A stretch of 64,000 bases of DNA. Source: Granulicella sibirica. Its GTDB lineage: Bacteria > Acidobacteriota > Terriglobia > Terriglobales > Acidobacteriaceae. Below are positions 26,477 through 41,743 of the stretch, piece by piece. Position 1 is the first letter of the stretch, and each line of letters begins with the position of its first letter. The position numbers and the translations under genes are program-made. The notes under the pieces were generated by a model. That model worked only from the letters and a program-made list of their open reading frames with translations. It did not search any database and had not been told where the DNA came from. The stretch spans positions 2,170,001 through 2,234,000 of the forward strand of contig NZ_RDSM01000001.1 of assembly GCF_004115155.1 (NCBI RefSeq). Direction: 5' to 3'.

Positions 26477-27430
26477 TCAGTGGCTATGGCTATGGTCGTG
26501 GCTGCACGTCGCCCCGATCTCAAGCTTCGGCGGCGCACAGCACCCCTCGTTCGGCGTGCACTGCGTCGCCTCGAACTGGATCGTCGTATGGTGGATCTTG
26601 AACCGGTGCTGCAGCGCCTCGTTCAGATCTTTCAAAATCACCCTCGACTCCGCCAGCGGCCGATCACCAATGGTGATGTGGCTGGAAAGCGCATGCGACT
26701 CCGACGTCAGGCTCCAGACGTGCAGATCATGCACGTTCAATACTCCGGGAATCCGCTGAATCGCCGCCCGAATCTCGCCAAGCTGCAACCCGCGCGGCGT
26801 TCCTTCGAGCAGGATGTTCAGCGTCTCCCGCACAATGCCCGCGCTCGACCACAGGATCATTGCCGCAATCACCATCGACAGCACCGGATCGATCCACGTA
26901 AACCCCGTCCAGAGAATCCCCGCGCCACCAGCGATCACCGCCGCCGTCGAAAGCGTGTCCCCAAGCATGTGCAGAAACACCGAGCGGATGTTCACGTCGC
27001 CCGAAAAACGCCACAGCAACCCCGCCACCGCCCCGTTCATCAACACACCAAACACCGCGACAATCATCATCAGGCGCGGCTGAACCGCAACCGGCGAATG
27101 CAGCCGCCCGATCGCCTCAAGCGCGATCCACGCCGAGAGCACGATCAAGGTCAACGCATTGACGAACGCCGCCAGCACCCCAGCCCTCTGGTATCCGAAA
27201 GTCTTCCGATCGTTCGCCGGCTGCTGCTGAAGAAATACGGCCAGAAACGAAAGCAGGATGGCGAGCAGGTCGGACACGTTATGCCCCGCCTCCGACATCA
27301 GCGCAAGTGAGTGCGCGCGCAGCCCGAAGAAGAACGTCCCAACGATATACATCGTCGTCAACAGCATCGAAAGCTGGAGCACGCGCCGCAGCCTGCGGTT
27401 GTTCCGTCCCGTGCTGGCGGACATGTGCAT
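26477..27430 (-). CDS. Cation diffusion facilitator (CDF) metal exporter, ZitB/CzcD-like
   Basis: Inner-membrane divalent-metal/proton antiporter of 317 residues. Six hydrophobic segments are present; the two transport-site HxxxD motifs appear as SEAGHNVSD (helix 2) and FLHMLGDTLST (helix 5), the pattern of zinc-transporting CDFs. The cytoplasmic domain contains VLNVHDLHVWSLTSESHALS. The C terminus is unusually metal-rich: CTPNEGCCAPP and CSHDHSHSH supply paired cysteines and histidines, which could act as a metal sensor or buffer. It starts MHMSAS at 27430 with no clear ribosome site; ATG two codons in is an alternative. Confidence 0.92.
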   Translation of the reverse strand: MHMSASTGRNNRRLRRVLQLSMLLTTMYIVGTFFFGLRAHSLALMSEAGHNVSDLLAILLSFLAVFLQQQPANDRKTFGYQRAGVLAAFVNALTLIVLSAWIALEAIGRLHSPVAVQPRLMMIVAVFGVLMNGAVAGLLWRFSGDVNIRSVFLHMLGDTLSTAAVIAGGAGILWTGFTWIDPVLSMVIAAMILWSSAGIVRETLNILLEGTPRGLQLGEIRAAIQRIPGVLNVHDLHVWSLTSESHALSSHITIGDRPLAESRVILKDLNEALQHRFKIHHTTIQFEATQCTPNEGCCAPPKLEIGATCSHDHSHSH

Positions 27431-27526
27431 AAATACAGTGTAATCCTCTCCCGCGCCACCGCGCCCTACGTCATCCGTTGCATCAGCCTGCCATGTCTAA
27501 GATGATCGGAAACGGAACGGGAGCGT

Positions 27527-28378
27527 ATGCAGGCTGATTCTTCATGGAAGCGCGACGCACCCCGGCAGGCCATCCTCTTCTGCCTCCTGTTCCTTTGCCT
27601 TCCCATATACGGCCAGTCTCTCGGATTCCTGGCCGGAACCAACGCCTCCGCCATCCTCCTCGATGTCCAGACCGGTCGTACGATCGCAACCTTCGGCCGC
27701 ACCGGCATCCCGTCCACCCCCGGCTCAACCCTCAAACCCTTCCTCCTCCTGGCTGCTCTCAAGGAAGGCATCGTCACCGAACACACCACCGTCGAGTGTC
27801 GTGGAATCCTCACCATCGACGACCGTGGCCACCCCCGCAACCTCGCCTGCACCCACCCCCGCACCACCACGATCTTCGCCGCCCAGGCCGCCCTCGCCTA
27901 CTCCTGCAACACGTACTTCGCCCGCCTCGCCGCCCGCATGTCGCCCACCCAACTCACCCAGAGCCTAAGCAACTTCGGCATCCGCACCCAGCCAATCGAC
28001 GACCCGAACCAACGCATCCTGCAAGCCCTCGGCCTATTCTCCGTCAAAGTGAGCGCCGAGCAATTAGCCCGCGCCTACGCCCTCCTCGCCCGCGAATTCA
28101 CCTCCGCACACTCTAATCCCGCAAACATCGTCCACCAGGGCCTCCTCGACAGCGTCAGCTTCGGCATGGCCGACAACGCCGCCGTCCCCGGCCTCACCCT
28201 TGCCGGTAAGACAGGCACCGCCAGCGACCCCGGCCGGCCCTGGACGCACGGCTGGTTCGCCGGCATCGTCGAAGACGCTCCTGCCACGGTCCTCGTCGTC
28301 TACGTCCCCCACGGCAGCGGAGCCGACGCCGCCACCCTCGCCCGAACGATCCTCGCCAAGCGGGAGCGCAAGCCTTGA
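27527..28378 (+). CDS. Small transpeptidase-type penicillin-binding protein
   Basis: Exported protein of 283 residues consisting of little more than one PBP transpeptidase/class D beta-lactamase-like domain. After a signal peptide (ILFCLLFLCLPIYGQ) come the serine-acyltransferase motifs in order: S67-T-L-K (STLKPF), S126-C-N (YSCNTYF) and K228-T-G (GKTGTAS). Normal class A or B PBPs carry an additional N-terminal domain, which is missing here. The downstream SpoIID/LytB gene begins at a TTG inside this stop codon, so the two are coupled. The pair faces the alpha-2-macroglobulin operon and is probably part of the same envelope function; whether it cross-links or merely binds peptidoglycan is unclear. 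Confidence 0.82.
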   Translation: MQADSSWKRDAPRQAILFCLLFLCLPIYGQSLGFLAGTNASAILLDVQTGRTIATFGRTGIPSTPGSTLKPFLLLAALKEGIVTEHTTVECRGILTIDDRGHPRNLACTHPRTTTIFAAQAALAYSCNTYFARLAARMSPTQLTQSLSNFGIRTQPIDDPNQRILQALGLFSVKVSAEQLARAYALLAREFTSAHSNPANIVHQGLLDSVSFGMADNAAVPGLTLAGKTGTASDPGRPWTHGWFAGIVEDAPATVLVVYVPHGSGADAATLARTILAKRERKP

Positions 28379-30117
28379 AAGCCCTCGCCTTCGCCCTGTT
28401 CCTTTCGCCAGTCGCCTCCGCTCAACCCCCCCATCCCGCAGCCCAGGATCTCACCGTCCGCCTCTTCGACACCGACCGAGTCACCTCCCTTACCGTCACC
28501 CCGCTGCACCCCGGAGCCACCTGGAAGCGCTGCCCGACCTGCGCCCGCCAACCTATTCCTGCCTCCTTACCCATCCAACGAGAACAACTCAAAACCACCA
28601 TCGAGCTCACCGGCGATCTCCGCCTCGACACCGACACATCCCGCCGGGCCACCGCCGCAGGTATCTGGCGCATCGACCCCGAGCCCGACGGCCTCCGCGT
28701 CCGCATTACCCTCCCAAGCGAACGCTATGTAGCCTCTGTCCTCTCCGGAGAAGCAAGCCCCGACGAGCCGCCAGCCTCCCTCCGCGCCCTCGCAATCACT
28801 GTCCGCAGCTTCGCCCTCGACCGCGCCGCCCACAACCAGGAGCTCTGCGACAGCACCCGCTGCCAGGCCATGCGCCTCGGCTCCATCTCGCAAGCCGTGA
28901 ACGAAGCCGTCCTCGACACGGCGGGCGAAACCCTCTGGCTCGACAACACCCGCGTCCCCGCCTATTTCACCCAAAGCAGCGGAGGCACCACCGAAGACGC
29001 CGCCACCGTCTGGGGAGGCCCGCCAAAACCCTGGCTCCGCTCCCACCCCGACCCCTACAGCGACCGCCTTCCCTCCACCTGGCACGCCGAGCTCACCCCT
29101 GACGAACTCACCCAGGCCCTCTCCGCCCAGGGCTTCCACCTCCACGCCATGCCACGCACCCTCACCATCCTCCGCAGAGACTCATCCGGCCGCGCATCGC
29201 AGCTCGAAGTACAAACCTCTGCCAACGAGCGCCTAACCCTACCCGCGGCTACCCTCCGCTTCGCCATCAACCGCTCCCTAGGCTGGGGAAAGCTCCGCAG
29301 CGATCTCTACGCCGTCCAGCCCGGCCCAGCCGGAAAGATCCTCTTCGAAGGCCGGGGCTACGGCCACGGAGTAGGCCTCAGCCAATCCGGGGCCCGCGTC
29401 ATGGCCTCCGAGGGCCGCGACGACCGCGCCATCCTCCACTTCTACTTCCCAGGAACCGAAGTCCGCATCGACTCCAACGACCAGGGCTGGCAGCGCCACG
29501 AAGACCCCGCCTGGACCCTCATCGCCCCCACCCTCGATCTCTCAACCCTCCAAACCATCACCGCCGCCTGGACCCGCGCCCAGACCCTTTTCCCGCCGCC
29601 ACCCGGCCACCCCACTCCTCACCCAGCCCTCCGCCTCTTTCCCTCCACCGACCTCTACCGAGGCGTCACCAACGAACCCGGCTGGACCCTCGGAGCAACC
29701 CGTGGCGACCGGATCTTCCTCCAGCCCAAATCGGTCGTCGCCCGCTCCGGAAACTCCTACACCAACCTCCTGCTCCACGAGCTCCTCCACGTCCTCGTGG
29801 AACACGAAGCGACCCCGTCCACCCCCCTATGGCTCCGCGAAGGTCTCCCCGAAGCCCTGGCGTCCCCACAGCCCCACCCGCAATCCACAAACGCACGAGC
29901 CACCATCGAGGAGAGTCTCCGAACCCCCGCCAACCTCCTCGAAGCCGAGAAAGCCCACAAGGAAGCCACCGCCCTCGTCCAGCACATGATCCATCTCTAC
30001 GGATTCGAAACCGTGCGCTCCTGGCTCTCTCGTGGCGTTCCCGCCGACGCAGCCCGCGCCAGCAACTCCGCCACAACCGCAAGCACCACCAGCCCAAGCG
30101 CCACCAGCAGAAGATAA
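28375..30117 (+). CDS. SpoIID/LytB-domain protein fused to a gluzincin-like metallopeptidase domain
   Basis: Exported protein of 580 residues with a short signal (ALAFALFLSPVASAQ). Residues about 85-370 form a SpoIID/LytB module (PSERYVASVLSGEASPDEPP, ALAITVRSFALDRAAHNQEL, YFTQSSGGTTEDAATVWGG, GYGHGVGLSQSGARVMASEG), the family of peptidoglycan lytic/amidase-enhancing proteins. After a linker, residues about 430-550 contain HELLH (468-472) and a following glutamate in WLREGLPEA (E489), the zinc-site pattern of peptidase MA-like gluzincins. The start is a TTG overlapping the PBP stop. Its last 40 codons, ending in a Ser/Thr/Ala tail, overlap the convergent membrane gene by 121 bases. The fusion is uncommon in my knowledge. 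Confidence 0.82.
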   Translation: MKALAFALFLSPVASAQPPHPAAQDLTVRLFDTDRVTSLTVTPLHPGATWKRCPTCARQPIPASLPIQREQLKTTIELTGDLRLDTDTSRRATAAGIWRIDPEPDGLRVRITLPSERYVASVLSGEASPDEPPASLRALAITVRSFALDRAAHNQELCDSTRCQAMRLGSISQAVNEAVLDTAGETLWLDNTRVPAYFTQSSGGTTEDAATVWGGPPKPWLRSHPDPYSDRLPSTWHAELTPDELTQALSAQGFHLHAMPRTLTILRRDSSGRASQLEVQTSANERLTLPAATLRFAINRSLGWGKLRSDLYAVQPGPAGKILFEGRGYGHGVGLSQSGARVMASEGRDDRAILHFYFPGTEVRIDSNDQGWQRHEDPAWTLIAPTLDLSTLQTITAAWTRAQTLFPPPPGHPTPHPALRLFPSTDLYRGVTNEPGWTLGATRGDRIFLQPKSVVARSGNSYTNLLLHELLHVLVEHEATPSTPLWLREGLPEALASPQPHPQSTNARATIEESLRTPANLLEAEKAHKEATALVQHMIHLYGFETVRSWLSRGVPADAARASNSATTASTTSPSATSRR

Positions 30118-30781
30118 AGCGATCCCAGCCGGAGCCCCGCACTCACCAGCTCTCCCCGTATCGTCTCCGCCAGGTGCCACTCTGTCAGCTTCTCAACAAG
30201 GCTGGTAGCCATCAGCGACACGACCCCAACCGTCAGCCGCATCTGCCACCGCCCATAAACCCGAACCACCGCCCGCCACGCCTCGCCACGCGCTCCCCGC
30301 ACAACCGTCTCCATCACAAGCGGCAGAAAAATCGAAGGCAGCACAAACCAAAGCACCGTGCTGATCGCATCCATCTGCCACGCCAGCAACTTCGGCTCCG
30401 TAAAGATCACCCTCTGGTGCGCCGACAGCCTCGAGTTCCAGAACCCCGCCCTCTGCTCGGCGTGTACGCTCAGCAGGCTTACCGCCGTCGCCAGCACACG
30501 CCAAATCGCAAGCCAAACCGCAAGCAAACCCATCCCCATCCAAACAGGACCAGCAACGCCTCCACGCAGCCGTCGCACCACAGTCGTCTGCAGCCAAAGA
30601 AACCCAAGCAGAATCCCGATCCCAGACACCACCGAAATCCCGAACTCCCACGCGTGCGAATCGGGGATCTGCAGCCACAGTCCCGCCAGCCCTGCCACCA
30701 CCGGCACACCGAGCACCTCCAGCAGAACCACCCGCACCCCCAGCCGCCCCAGCGCGGCCCGAAAGACATTCGCAGCAGCCA

Positions 30782-30782
<1 letters not shown>
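29997..30782 (-). CDS. Polytopic membrane protein, unknown family
   Basis: Hydrophobic protein of 261 residues with about six predicted membrane segments (for example VVLLEVLGVPVVAGLAGLWL, MGLLAVWLAIWRVLATAVSL and LYLLLVALGLVVLAVVAELL). I recognise no family. The ATG overlaps the alpha-2-macroglobulin stop (TGATG), so translation is coupled and the two products probably work together in or at the inner membrane. The 3' 121 bases are antisense to the end of the SpoIID/LytB gene. Composition is rich in Trp, Leu and Val, and no enzymatic motif is visible. Confidence 0.72.
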
Positions 30783-35593
<4,811 letters not shown>

Positions 35594-35623
35594 GCGATCG
35601 TTTCCCTCCCGGGAAAGCCATCC

Positions 35624-36634
35624 TCACCTGTCGTCGTCGAGAATATCCCACCGATACACTCCCAGGAAGTTGGCGTTCGCAGCAACCGGCCGCCACCGCG
35701 GATCCGGATGCTTCATCAGGTCCGCAAGCAGCACCCGCCGCATCTCTCCCGGCGTCTTTCCATGCGGCGTCGTGATCGGCCCCGTGTGATACACCACCCA
35801 CTCCCCGTGGGTTCCCGTCACGATCATCGAGTGGTACTGCGACGTCTCCTCCAGCAGCCGATAGAAGATCAAATCCCCCGCCCGCGCCCGCCCAATATCC
35901 CTGCTAACAAAAAAGGCATTCGCCGCCACCAGCGTCTTCGCATCCGCAAACTGCGCAAACGTCCCATCCCGCAAATCGCTCGCAACAAAACTACCCGCCC
36001 TCGTCCGAAACAGCCCCGTCCCTATAGGCGTATTCGGATACGTCCACTGCGCCACCGACCGCAGCCCCGGCATCTCCTCCGCCCCCAGCCCCGCATACCA
36101 CTTGTCGTCATGCTCCCGCAGCGCCTCCCGAAAGCTATACCGCAGCAACGCGGAGCAGTCCCCAATCTCTTTCGGCAGCTTGTCCGGGGAAAGATCAGCC
36201 GCCCGCTCCGCAACCTCGGTAAACCATCGCCGAAACGCCTCCCGATCCGCCGCATCGTGCAGCACCATCCACTCCGGAAACCCGCCTTCCGCCCGATCAT
36301 CCTCCAGAAACTCCACCCGCGCCACCCGCCCGGCAACCACCAGTTGATCCACCCTCGCTAAAACCGGCGACCTCACCCAAACCCCCACGGTCTCGCCATC
36401 CTGCGTCAAAGCCGCCCGCCCACTCACCCACACATCCTCAACCCGCGCTCCACCACGCCGAGCCGTCACCACCCCCACCCGATGCATCCGCCCATCCGCC
36501 GCAAGCGCCACCGTCTCCGGCACACTCACCTGTAGCCGACTCCACCCCACACACCCACCCAGGCCCGCGCACAAAGCCACCATCACCCCTGCCCACCTAA
36601 ACCCTATCCCACAAAGACCTTGCGTCTCGTTCAT
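35624..36634 (-). CDS. DUF1175 family lipoprotein (YfaT-like)
   Basis: Protein of 336 residues encoded 30 bases upstream of the alpha-2-macroglobulin gene. N-terminal segment GVMVALCAGLGGC contains a clean lipobox (LGGC). A beta-rich region follows (VSVPETVALAADG, VEFLEDDRAEGG), then the DUF1175 core: KEIGDCSALLRYSFREAL, GRARAGDLIFYRLLEETSQY, HSMIVTG and VVYHTGPITTPHGK. The Cys in GDCSALL with downstream His residues resembles an NlpC/P60 papain-like arrangement; that catalytic reading is my inference. The ATG at 36634 is chosen since the longer frame (to 36676) would need a TTG. In E. coli the DUF1175 gene yfaT neighbours the alpha-2-macroglobulin gene yfaS. Confidence 0.83.
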   Translation of the reverse strand: MNETQGLCGIGFRWAGVMVALCAGLGGCVGWSRLQVSVPETVALAADGRMHRVGVVTARRGGARVEDVWVSGRAALTQDGETVGVWVRSPVLARVDQLVVAGRVARVEFLEDDRAEGGFPEWMVLHDAADREAFRRWFTEVAERAADLSPDKLPKEIGDCSALLRYSFREALREHDDKWYAGLGAEEMPGLRSVAQWTYPNTPIGTGLFRTRAGSFVASDLRDGTFAQFADAKTLVAANAFFVSRDIGRARAGDLIFYRLLEETSQYHSMIVTGTHGEWVVYHTGPITTPHGKTPGEMRRVLLADLMKHPDPRWRPVAANANFLGVYRWDILDDDR

Positions 36635-36925
36635 TAAGGCGAAGCCCCCATTCCTCCCCCGCTCATCCCCATTCAATGCAGATTCTCACCGTTCGACCGA
36701 ACCTGCTTCATATCGTTCTCTCAGAGGTAGAAGATAAACGAGTCGTAAGTCTCGTCTGGGCATCAGGATGTGGTGTGAGATTGTAATCCGCCACCAGCCG
36801 GCGCGAATCAGATTGCACACTTCCCCCGGACTCACGCATCACGGTACGCTCGGTCACGGACGGCCCAATCTTTAGAAGGCACGATTCCAAGTCGATCACG
36901 ACATCATTCAGGAGACGCAATACAC

Positions 36926-39064
<2,139 letters not shown>

Positions 39065-39114
39065 CCATCGAGGCAAGAGCGCTTCGCGCAAAACCCCGAA
39101 AGACCGCAACAACA

Positions 39115-39144
39115 ACAACGGCCACCAGCAATGGTGGCCGTTGT
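39115..39144 (+). terminator. Hairpin after the radical SAM gene
   Basis: ACAACGGCCACC and GGTGGCCGTTGT form a perfect 12-bp stem with a six-base loop 50 bases after the stop. There is no T tract (CGTTCTCG follows), so it is a probable rather than classical terminator. Confidence 0.6.
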
Positions 39145-39178
39145 CGTTCTCGCGTTTCCCTTGCTTTTCTGGTTGTCA

Positions 39179-39203
39179 TTCCCGAAGGGAATCTGCGTCT
39201 TCT
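39179..39203 (+). repeat. Dispersed intergenic repeat, copy B
   Basis: Second copy of the element at 26404-26428, with one mismatch in 25 bases. In this copy the core is palindromic (ATTCCC-GAA-GGGAAT). Like copy A, it lies a short way downstream of a + strand gene, here after the radical SAM terminator. Confidence 0.6.
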
Positions 39204-39308
39204 TTTGCTGTTGCCTGTTCTACATCGTCACCCTGGAGCGGAAGCAAAGGACTCCTCTATCTCGTCGTTGTCTTTGCTTTGGCCGGTGAAAGCCAGGTTT
39301 CCTGAAGC

Positions 39309-39719
39309 TCAGAAATCTGCGAGGTCAACGTCGAAATGTGCAAAGTGCTTGCGGTTCAGGGTAGCCAGGCTCAGCCCATGCACCCGAGCCGTCGCGGCGA
39401 TCAAAGCATCTCCAAGATGTGCTGTATGGGACGCCTTTCGAGAATCTGCCAGCAGATGGCCACAATCGCGCGCAATCTCGATATCGATGCTGTAGATGCG
39501 GCCCGCGAAGCCGGCCAATACCTTCTCGGCAAACCACAGCTCCAAACCACGGCGTTTCGGGCCCTGCACAAGAATGTCGATTCCGGTCTGAATCTCTTGA
39601 AGGCTGACCACACTCAGGCGAGTCATCTGCCTCGGGACCCCAGCCAGCCAGGCCATCGCTCGCTCGTTCGGCGTATCCTTTGTCGCTTGCGACAAGAGGT
39701 CGGTATCGAGAAGATACAT
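39309..39719 (-). CDS. vapC: VapC-type PIN-domain toxin
   Basis: Probable endoribonuclease toxin of 136 residues. PIN-domain acidic residues are visible in MYLLDTDLLS (first Asp), VVSLQEIQTGI (Glu) and HLGDALIAATARVHGL (Asp), with the C-terminal LATLNRKHFAHF. The ATG at 39719 overlaps the antitoxin stop by one base (TGATG), which is the classic type II toxin-antitoxin arrangement; the longer frame to 39809 runs into the antitoxin gene. It would cleave RNA, such as tRNA, when freed from its antitoxin. Confidence 0.9.
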   Translation of the reverse strand: MYLLDTDLLSQATKDTPNERAMAWLAGVPRQMTRLSVVSLQEIQTGIDILVQGPKRRGLELWFAEKVLAGFAGRIYSIDIEIARDCGHLLADSRKASHTAHLGDALIAATARVHGLSLATLNRKHFAHFDVDLADF

Positions 39720-39985
39720 CACTCGAAATCCACCCATCGCGCCTTGCTTTTCAGTCGCGGAAACTCGATATCCACGCCATCCTCGGGAGGGAGCCGCAGA
39801 AAATCCCAAAGGCTCTGCCCGGATTCTTCCTGGTCTTGCCGTCCGCGCTTTGCCTCCAACTCGTCCTGAGTCAACACGACAAACGTCTTGTTCCGCCGCT
39901 GCACGAGCTGTGGCCCCTCTGTCTCGGCCCTATCCAACATGGCGCTGAACTGCGCCTTCGCCTGTGTCGCCTTCCAACTGGCCAT
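39719..39985 (-). CDS. Phd/YefM-type antitoxin
   Basis: Antitoxin of 88 residues. The N-terminal DNA-binding domain starts MASWKATQAKAQFSAMLDRA and continues EGPQLVQRRNKTFVVLTQDE; the acidic C-terminal tail (LWDFLRLPPEDGVDIEFPRL) is the likely toxin-binding part. ATG 39985 is preferred to 40030 because the operator and -10 box lie between them. It is upstream of and coupled to vapC. It should repress its own promoter through the palindrome at 39998-40020. Confidence 0.88.
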   Translation of the reverse strand: MASWKATQAKAQFSAMLDRAETEGPQLVQRRNKTFVVLTQDELEAKRGRQDQEESGQSLWDFLRLPPEDGVDIEFPRLKSKARWVDFE

Positions 39986-39997
39986 AGCGGTTTCCCT

Positions 39998-40020
39998 CAA
40001 ATGACCATTATAGTCATTTG
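39998..40020 (-). promoter_or_regulatory. Operator and -10 region of the toxin-antitoxin operon
   Basis: CAAATGAC and GTCATTTG are perfect 8-base arms around CATTATA. On the - strand the centre reads TATAAT, so the -10 box sits inside the palindrome 13 bases upstream of the antitoxin start, as expected for autorepression. The palindrome also covers the stop codon end of the upstream HEAT-like gene. Confidence 0.75.
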
Positions 40021-40559
40021 GCACCCTCACTCCCGCGATCCCGTTTCCTCAACATCTGTCCCACGTGCCGCGCCCTGTTCTTATTGGCCAGCGTCCCCTC
40101 ACGAAGAAACCGCTCAACCATCTCCTCGGCGGCATCCCGCAGCGAAGGCTCGACCAACGCCAGCAAGCCCATGCCCTCAACCGCCGAGCACCGCACCACA
40201 TTGCTCGGGTCGTCCGCAAGCGTCATCATCAGCCGCGCCGCTCTCAGCCTTTGTTCCCTCGTCGTCGCGACTCGCGGCACAACCAGCCCCAGATGCCACC
40301 GCGTGCGCGACTCCTCAACCGGCAACTCCGCCAGCAACCCCGCAAGCTCGTCGGCATAACGCTCCAGTGGCGCAGGCTCAGCCTCAGTGATCCGCCGCGC
40401 CACGTCCGCCGCACGCTTTCTCACGTCGACATCATCCCCGAACAACGCCCGAACCAGGTCCTTCACCGCTCGCGGAACGCCTTCGACCTCCCGCGCCACG
40501 GCACGCGCTCTCGCCAAACCCCAAGCCCCCTCGCCAAGCCGACGAACCGCTTCGTTCAT
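40014..40559 (-). CDS. HEAT-like/alpha-helical repeat protein, hypothetical
   Basis: All-helical protein of 181 residues. Repeating helical pairs such as VRKRAADVARRITEAEPAPL, REQRLRAARLMMTLADDPSN and VVRCSAVEGMGLLALVEPSL resemble HEAT/PBS-lyase repeats, scaffolds for protein binding. No catalytic motif is visible. ATG 40559 begins MNEAVRRLGEGAWG; an ATG at 40598 is also in frame. It lies upstream of the toxin-antitoxin pair on the same strand and its 3' end contains half of the pair's operator, so it could share read-through transcription. Confidence 0.65.
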   Translation of the reverse strand: MNEAVRRLGEGAWGLARARAVAREVEGVPRAVKDLVRALFGDDVDVRKRAADVARRITEAEPAPLERYADELAGLLAELPVEESRTRWHLGLVVPRVATTREQRLRAARLMMTLADDPSNVVRCSAVEGMGLLALVEPSLRDAAEEMVERFLREGTLANKNRARHVGQMLRKRDRGSEGAK

Positions 40560-40966
40560 GCCGCGGAGTATAGCAATCCAGTCCAGGTGGCCCCGCATCT
40601 CCCTCTGATATGTGGGATCCCCAACATCCCCAACTGTCCGCCTGTGGCCGCCCCGAAAGAATTAATCTTCAAATTCCCCAGCAAATTCGCATGTCAAGCC
40701 CCAAGACTACCTAACCCAAACACAATGAACAACATAGCAATGTCCTTTTAGTTTCGGTCACTTCGCTATCATGGAAGCAGTGGGGTAAAACCGTGGCAAA
40801 CGGACGTACGCAGGGGTACGAAGCCGGTAAGTCCTTTGGTGACTAATATTTAGCCTTAAGTCCTTTGATAAGAGTAATTTAGCAGGCAAGGTGCGCCGTA
40901 AATCATTCATTCAAATAAACTTACACCCCGCGTATGGGGAGGGGGAGGGGGTACGAAACAACGAAC
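40560..40966. other. 407-base gene-free spacer with short repeats
   Basis: I see no supportable gene or RNA here. It holds TAAGTCCTTTG twice (40828-40838 and 40857-40867), an AT-richer stretch between 40840 and 40925, and a G-run at 40936-40951. The same combination (AAGTCCTTTG plus G-run) recurs at 59151-59247, so part of this spacer belongs to a repeat family. Confidence 0.5.
40936..40951 (+). repeat. G-run tract, copy 1 (GGGGAGGGGGAGGGGG)
   Basis: Three runs of four or five guanines separated by single adenines, just downstream of the M15 peptidase stop. The transcript of that gene would carry the complementary C-rich sequence. A nearly identical tract lies at 59234-59247, also just after the stop of a - strand gene. 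Confidence 0.6.
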
Positions 40967-41566
40967 TTAGTCGCCGTTGCCGAAGTAAGACCAGCGCCGA
41001 ACCGGACCAACATCGACATGCACGAACTGGCTGATCGGATAGTAACCAACCCCGCCCAGCCCAAGCGCCAGAGCCGTGTCCCGCAGCTTCGTAGTTGCCA
41101 CACCGGGAATGCGAATATCGATCGCCTTGGACTGAACATGCTGGCTGTTCTGGGCCACGCCAGTATTCGCCGAACGCGTACGCAGAAAGTTATTGCTCTG
41201 CGGAGTCCTGTACCCGCAGACGATGTCGATCTCGCCATTCGGGCGTCCGAGCTTCGCCAGGATGTTATGCAGAAGGTCGAACTCTTTCGGGTCGTAGCTG
41301 CCTTCATCGTTGGTGCGATGATCCCGAAGGAAGTAGTTCAGCTTCGCGATTCCAGCCGGAACATAGGTATTTCCGATCCGGTAAACGACATCGATGCTCT
41401 CGCCCGTATGCAGATGGTGCAGCCTCAGCCGGAACTGCTCGCCTGCGTTCGAAAGTGCTGATCCGGCGCTGCCTTCCGCCTCACTCGCCCGCGCCATCGA
41501 TCCTGCCGTTCCGAAAACCGCAACCGCAACCAACGCCGCAAGCAACCGTCCGCGCAAAGTCTGCAT
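40967..41566 (-). CDS. Exported M15-type peptidase (DUF882, YcbK-like)
   Basis: Secreted protein of 199 residues with a signal peptide (MQTLRGRLLAALVAVAVFGT). The core matches DUF882/peptidase M15A-like proteins related to the murein endopeptidase MepK/YcbK: EIDIVCGYRTPQSNN, the zinc-ligand pattern SQHVQSKAIDIRIPG (His and Asp) and FVHVDVGPVRRW (His). Such enzymes cleave peptide cross-links in peptidoglycan. GGGAG is seven bases before the ATG. It is divergent from yceH with a 177-base spacer and shows no operon partner. Confidence 0.88.
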   Translation of the reverse strand: MQTLRGRLLAALVAVAVFGTAGSMARASEAEGSAGSALSNAGEQFRLRLHHLHTGESIDVVYRIGNTYVPAGIAKLNYFLRDHRTNDEGSYDPKEFDLLHNILAKLGRPNGEIDIVCGYRTPQSNNFLRTRSANTGVAQNSQHVQSKAIDIRIPGVATTKLRDTALALGLGGVGYYPISQFVHVDVGPVRRWSYFGNGD

Positions 41567-41743
41567 CCGTACTCCCAGGGAGAGAAATGTCGATCTTTTC
41601 CGGAATGGCCATGTGCAAATCGAATTTGCCGATTGCCATTCGTCTTTATCAGTCTAACCCACCAATAGAAGTCAGGTTGCTCCGCCTGTAATCGATTTGT
41701 CATTCCGTGTACCACTTTGGTTTCACGGTAGACTGAGCGCGAC

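Noticed and set aside
40780..40860. Short coding-like stretch (GTGGCAAACGGACGTACGCA and onward)
   Set aside because: It gives only a 17-residue peptide before a stop, has no ribosome site, and lies in a repeat-containing spacer.
40936..40951. Canonical four-tract G-quadruplex
   Set aside because: There are only three G-runs of four or more, so a standard intramolecular three-tetrad quadruplex cannot be claimed; only the repeat is reported.
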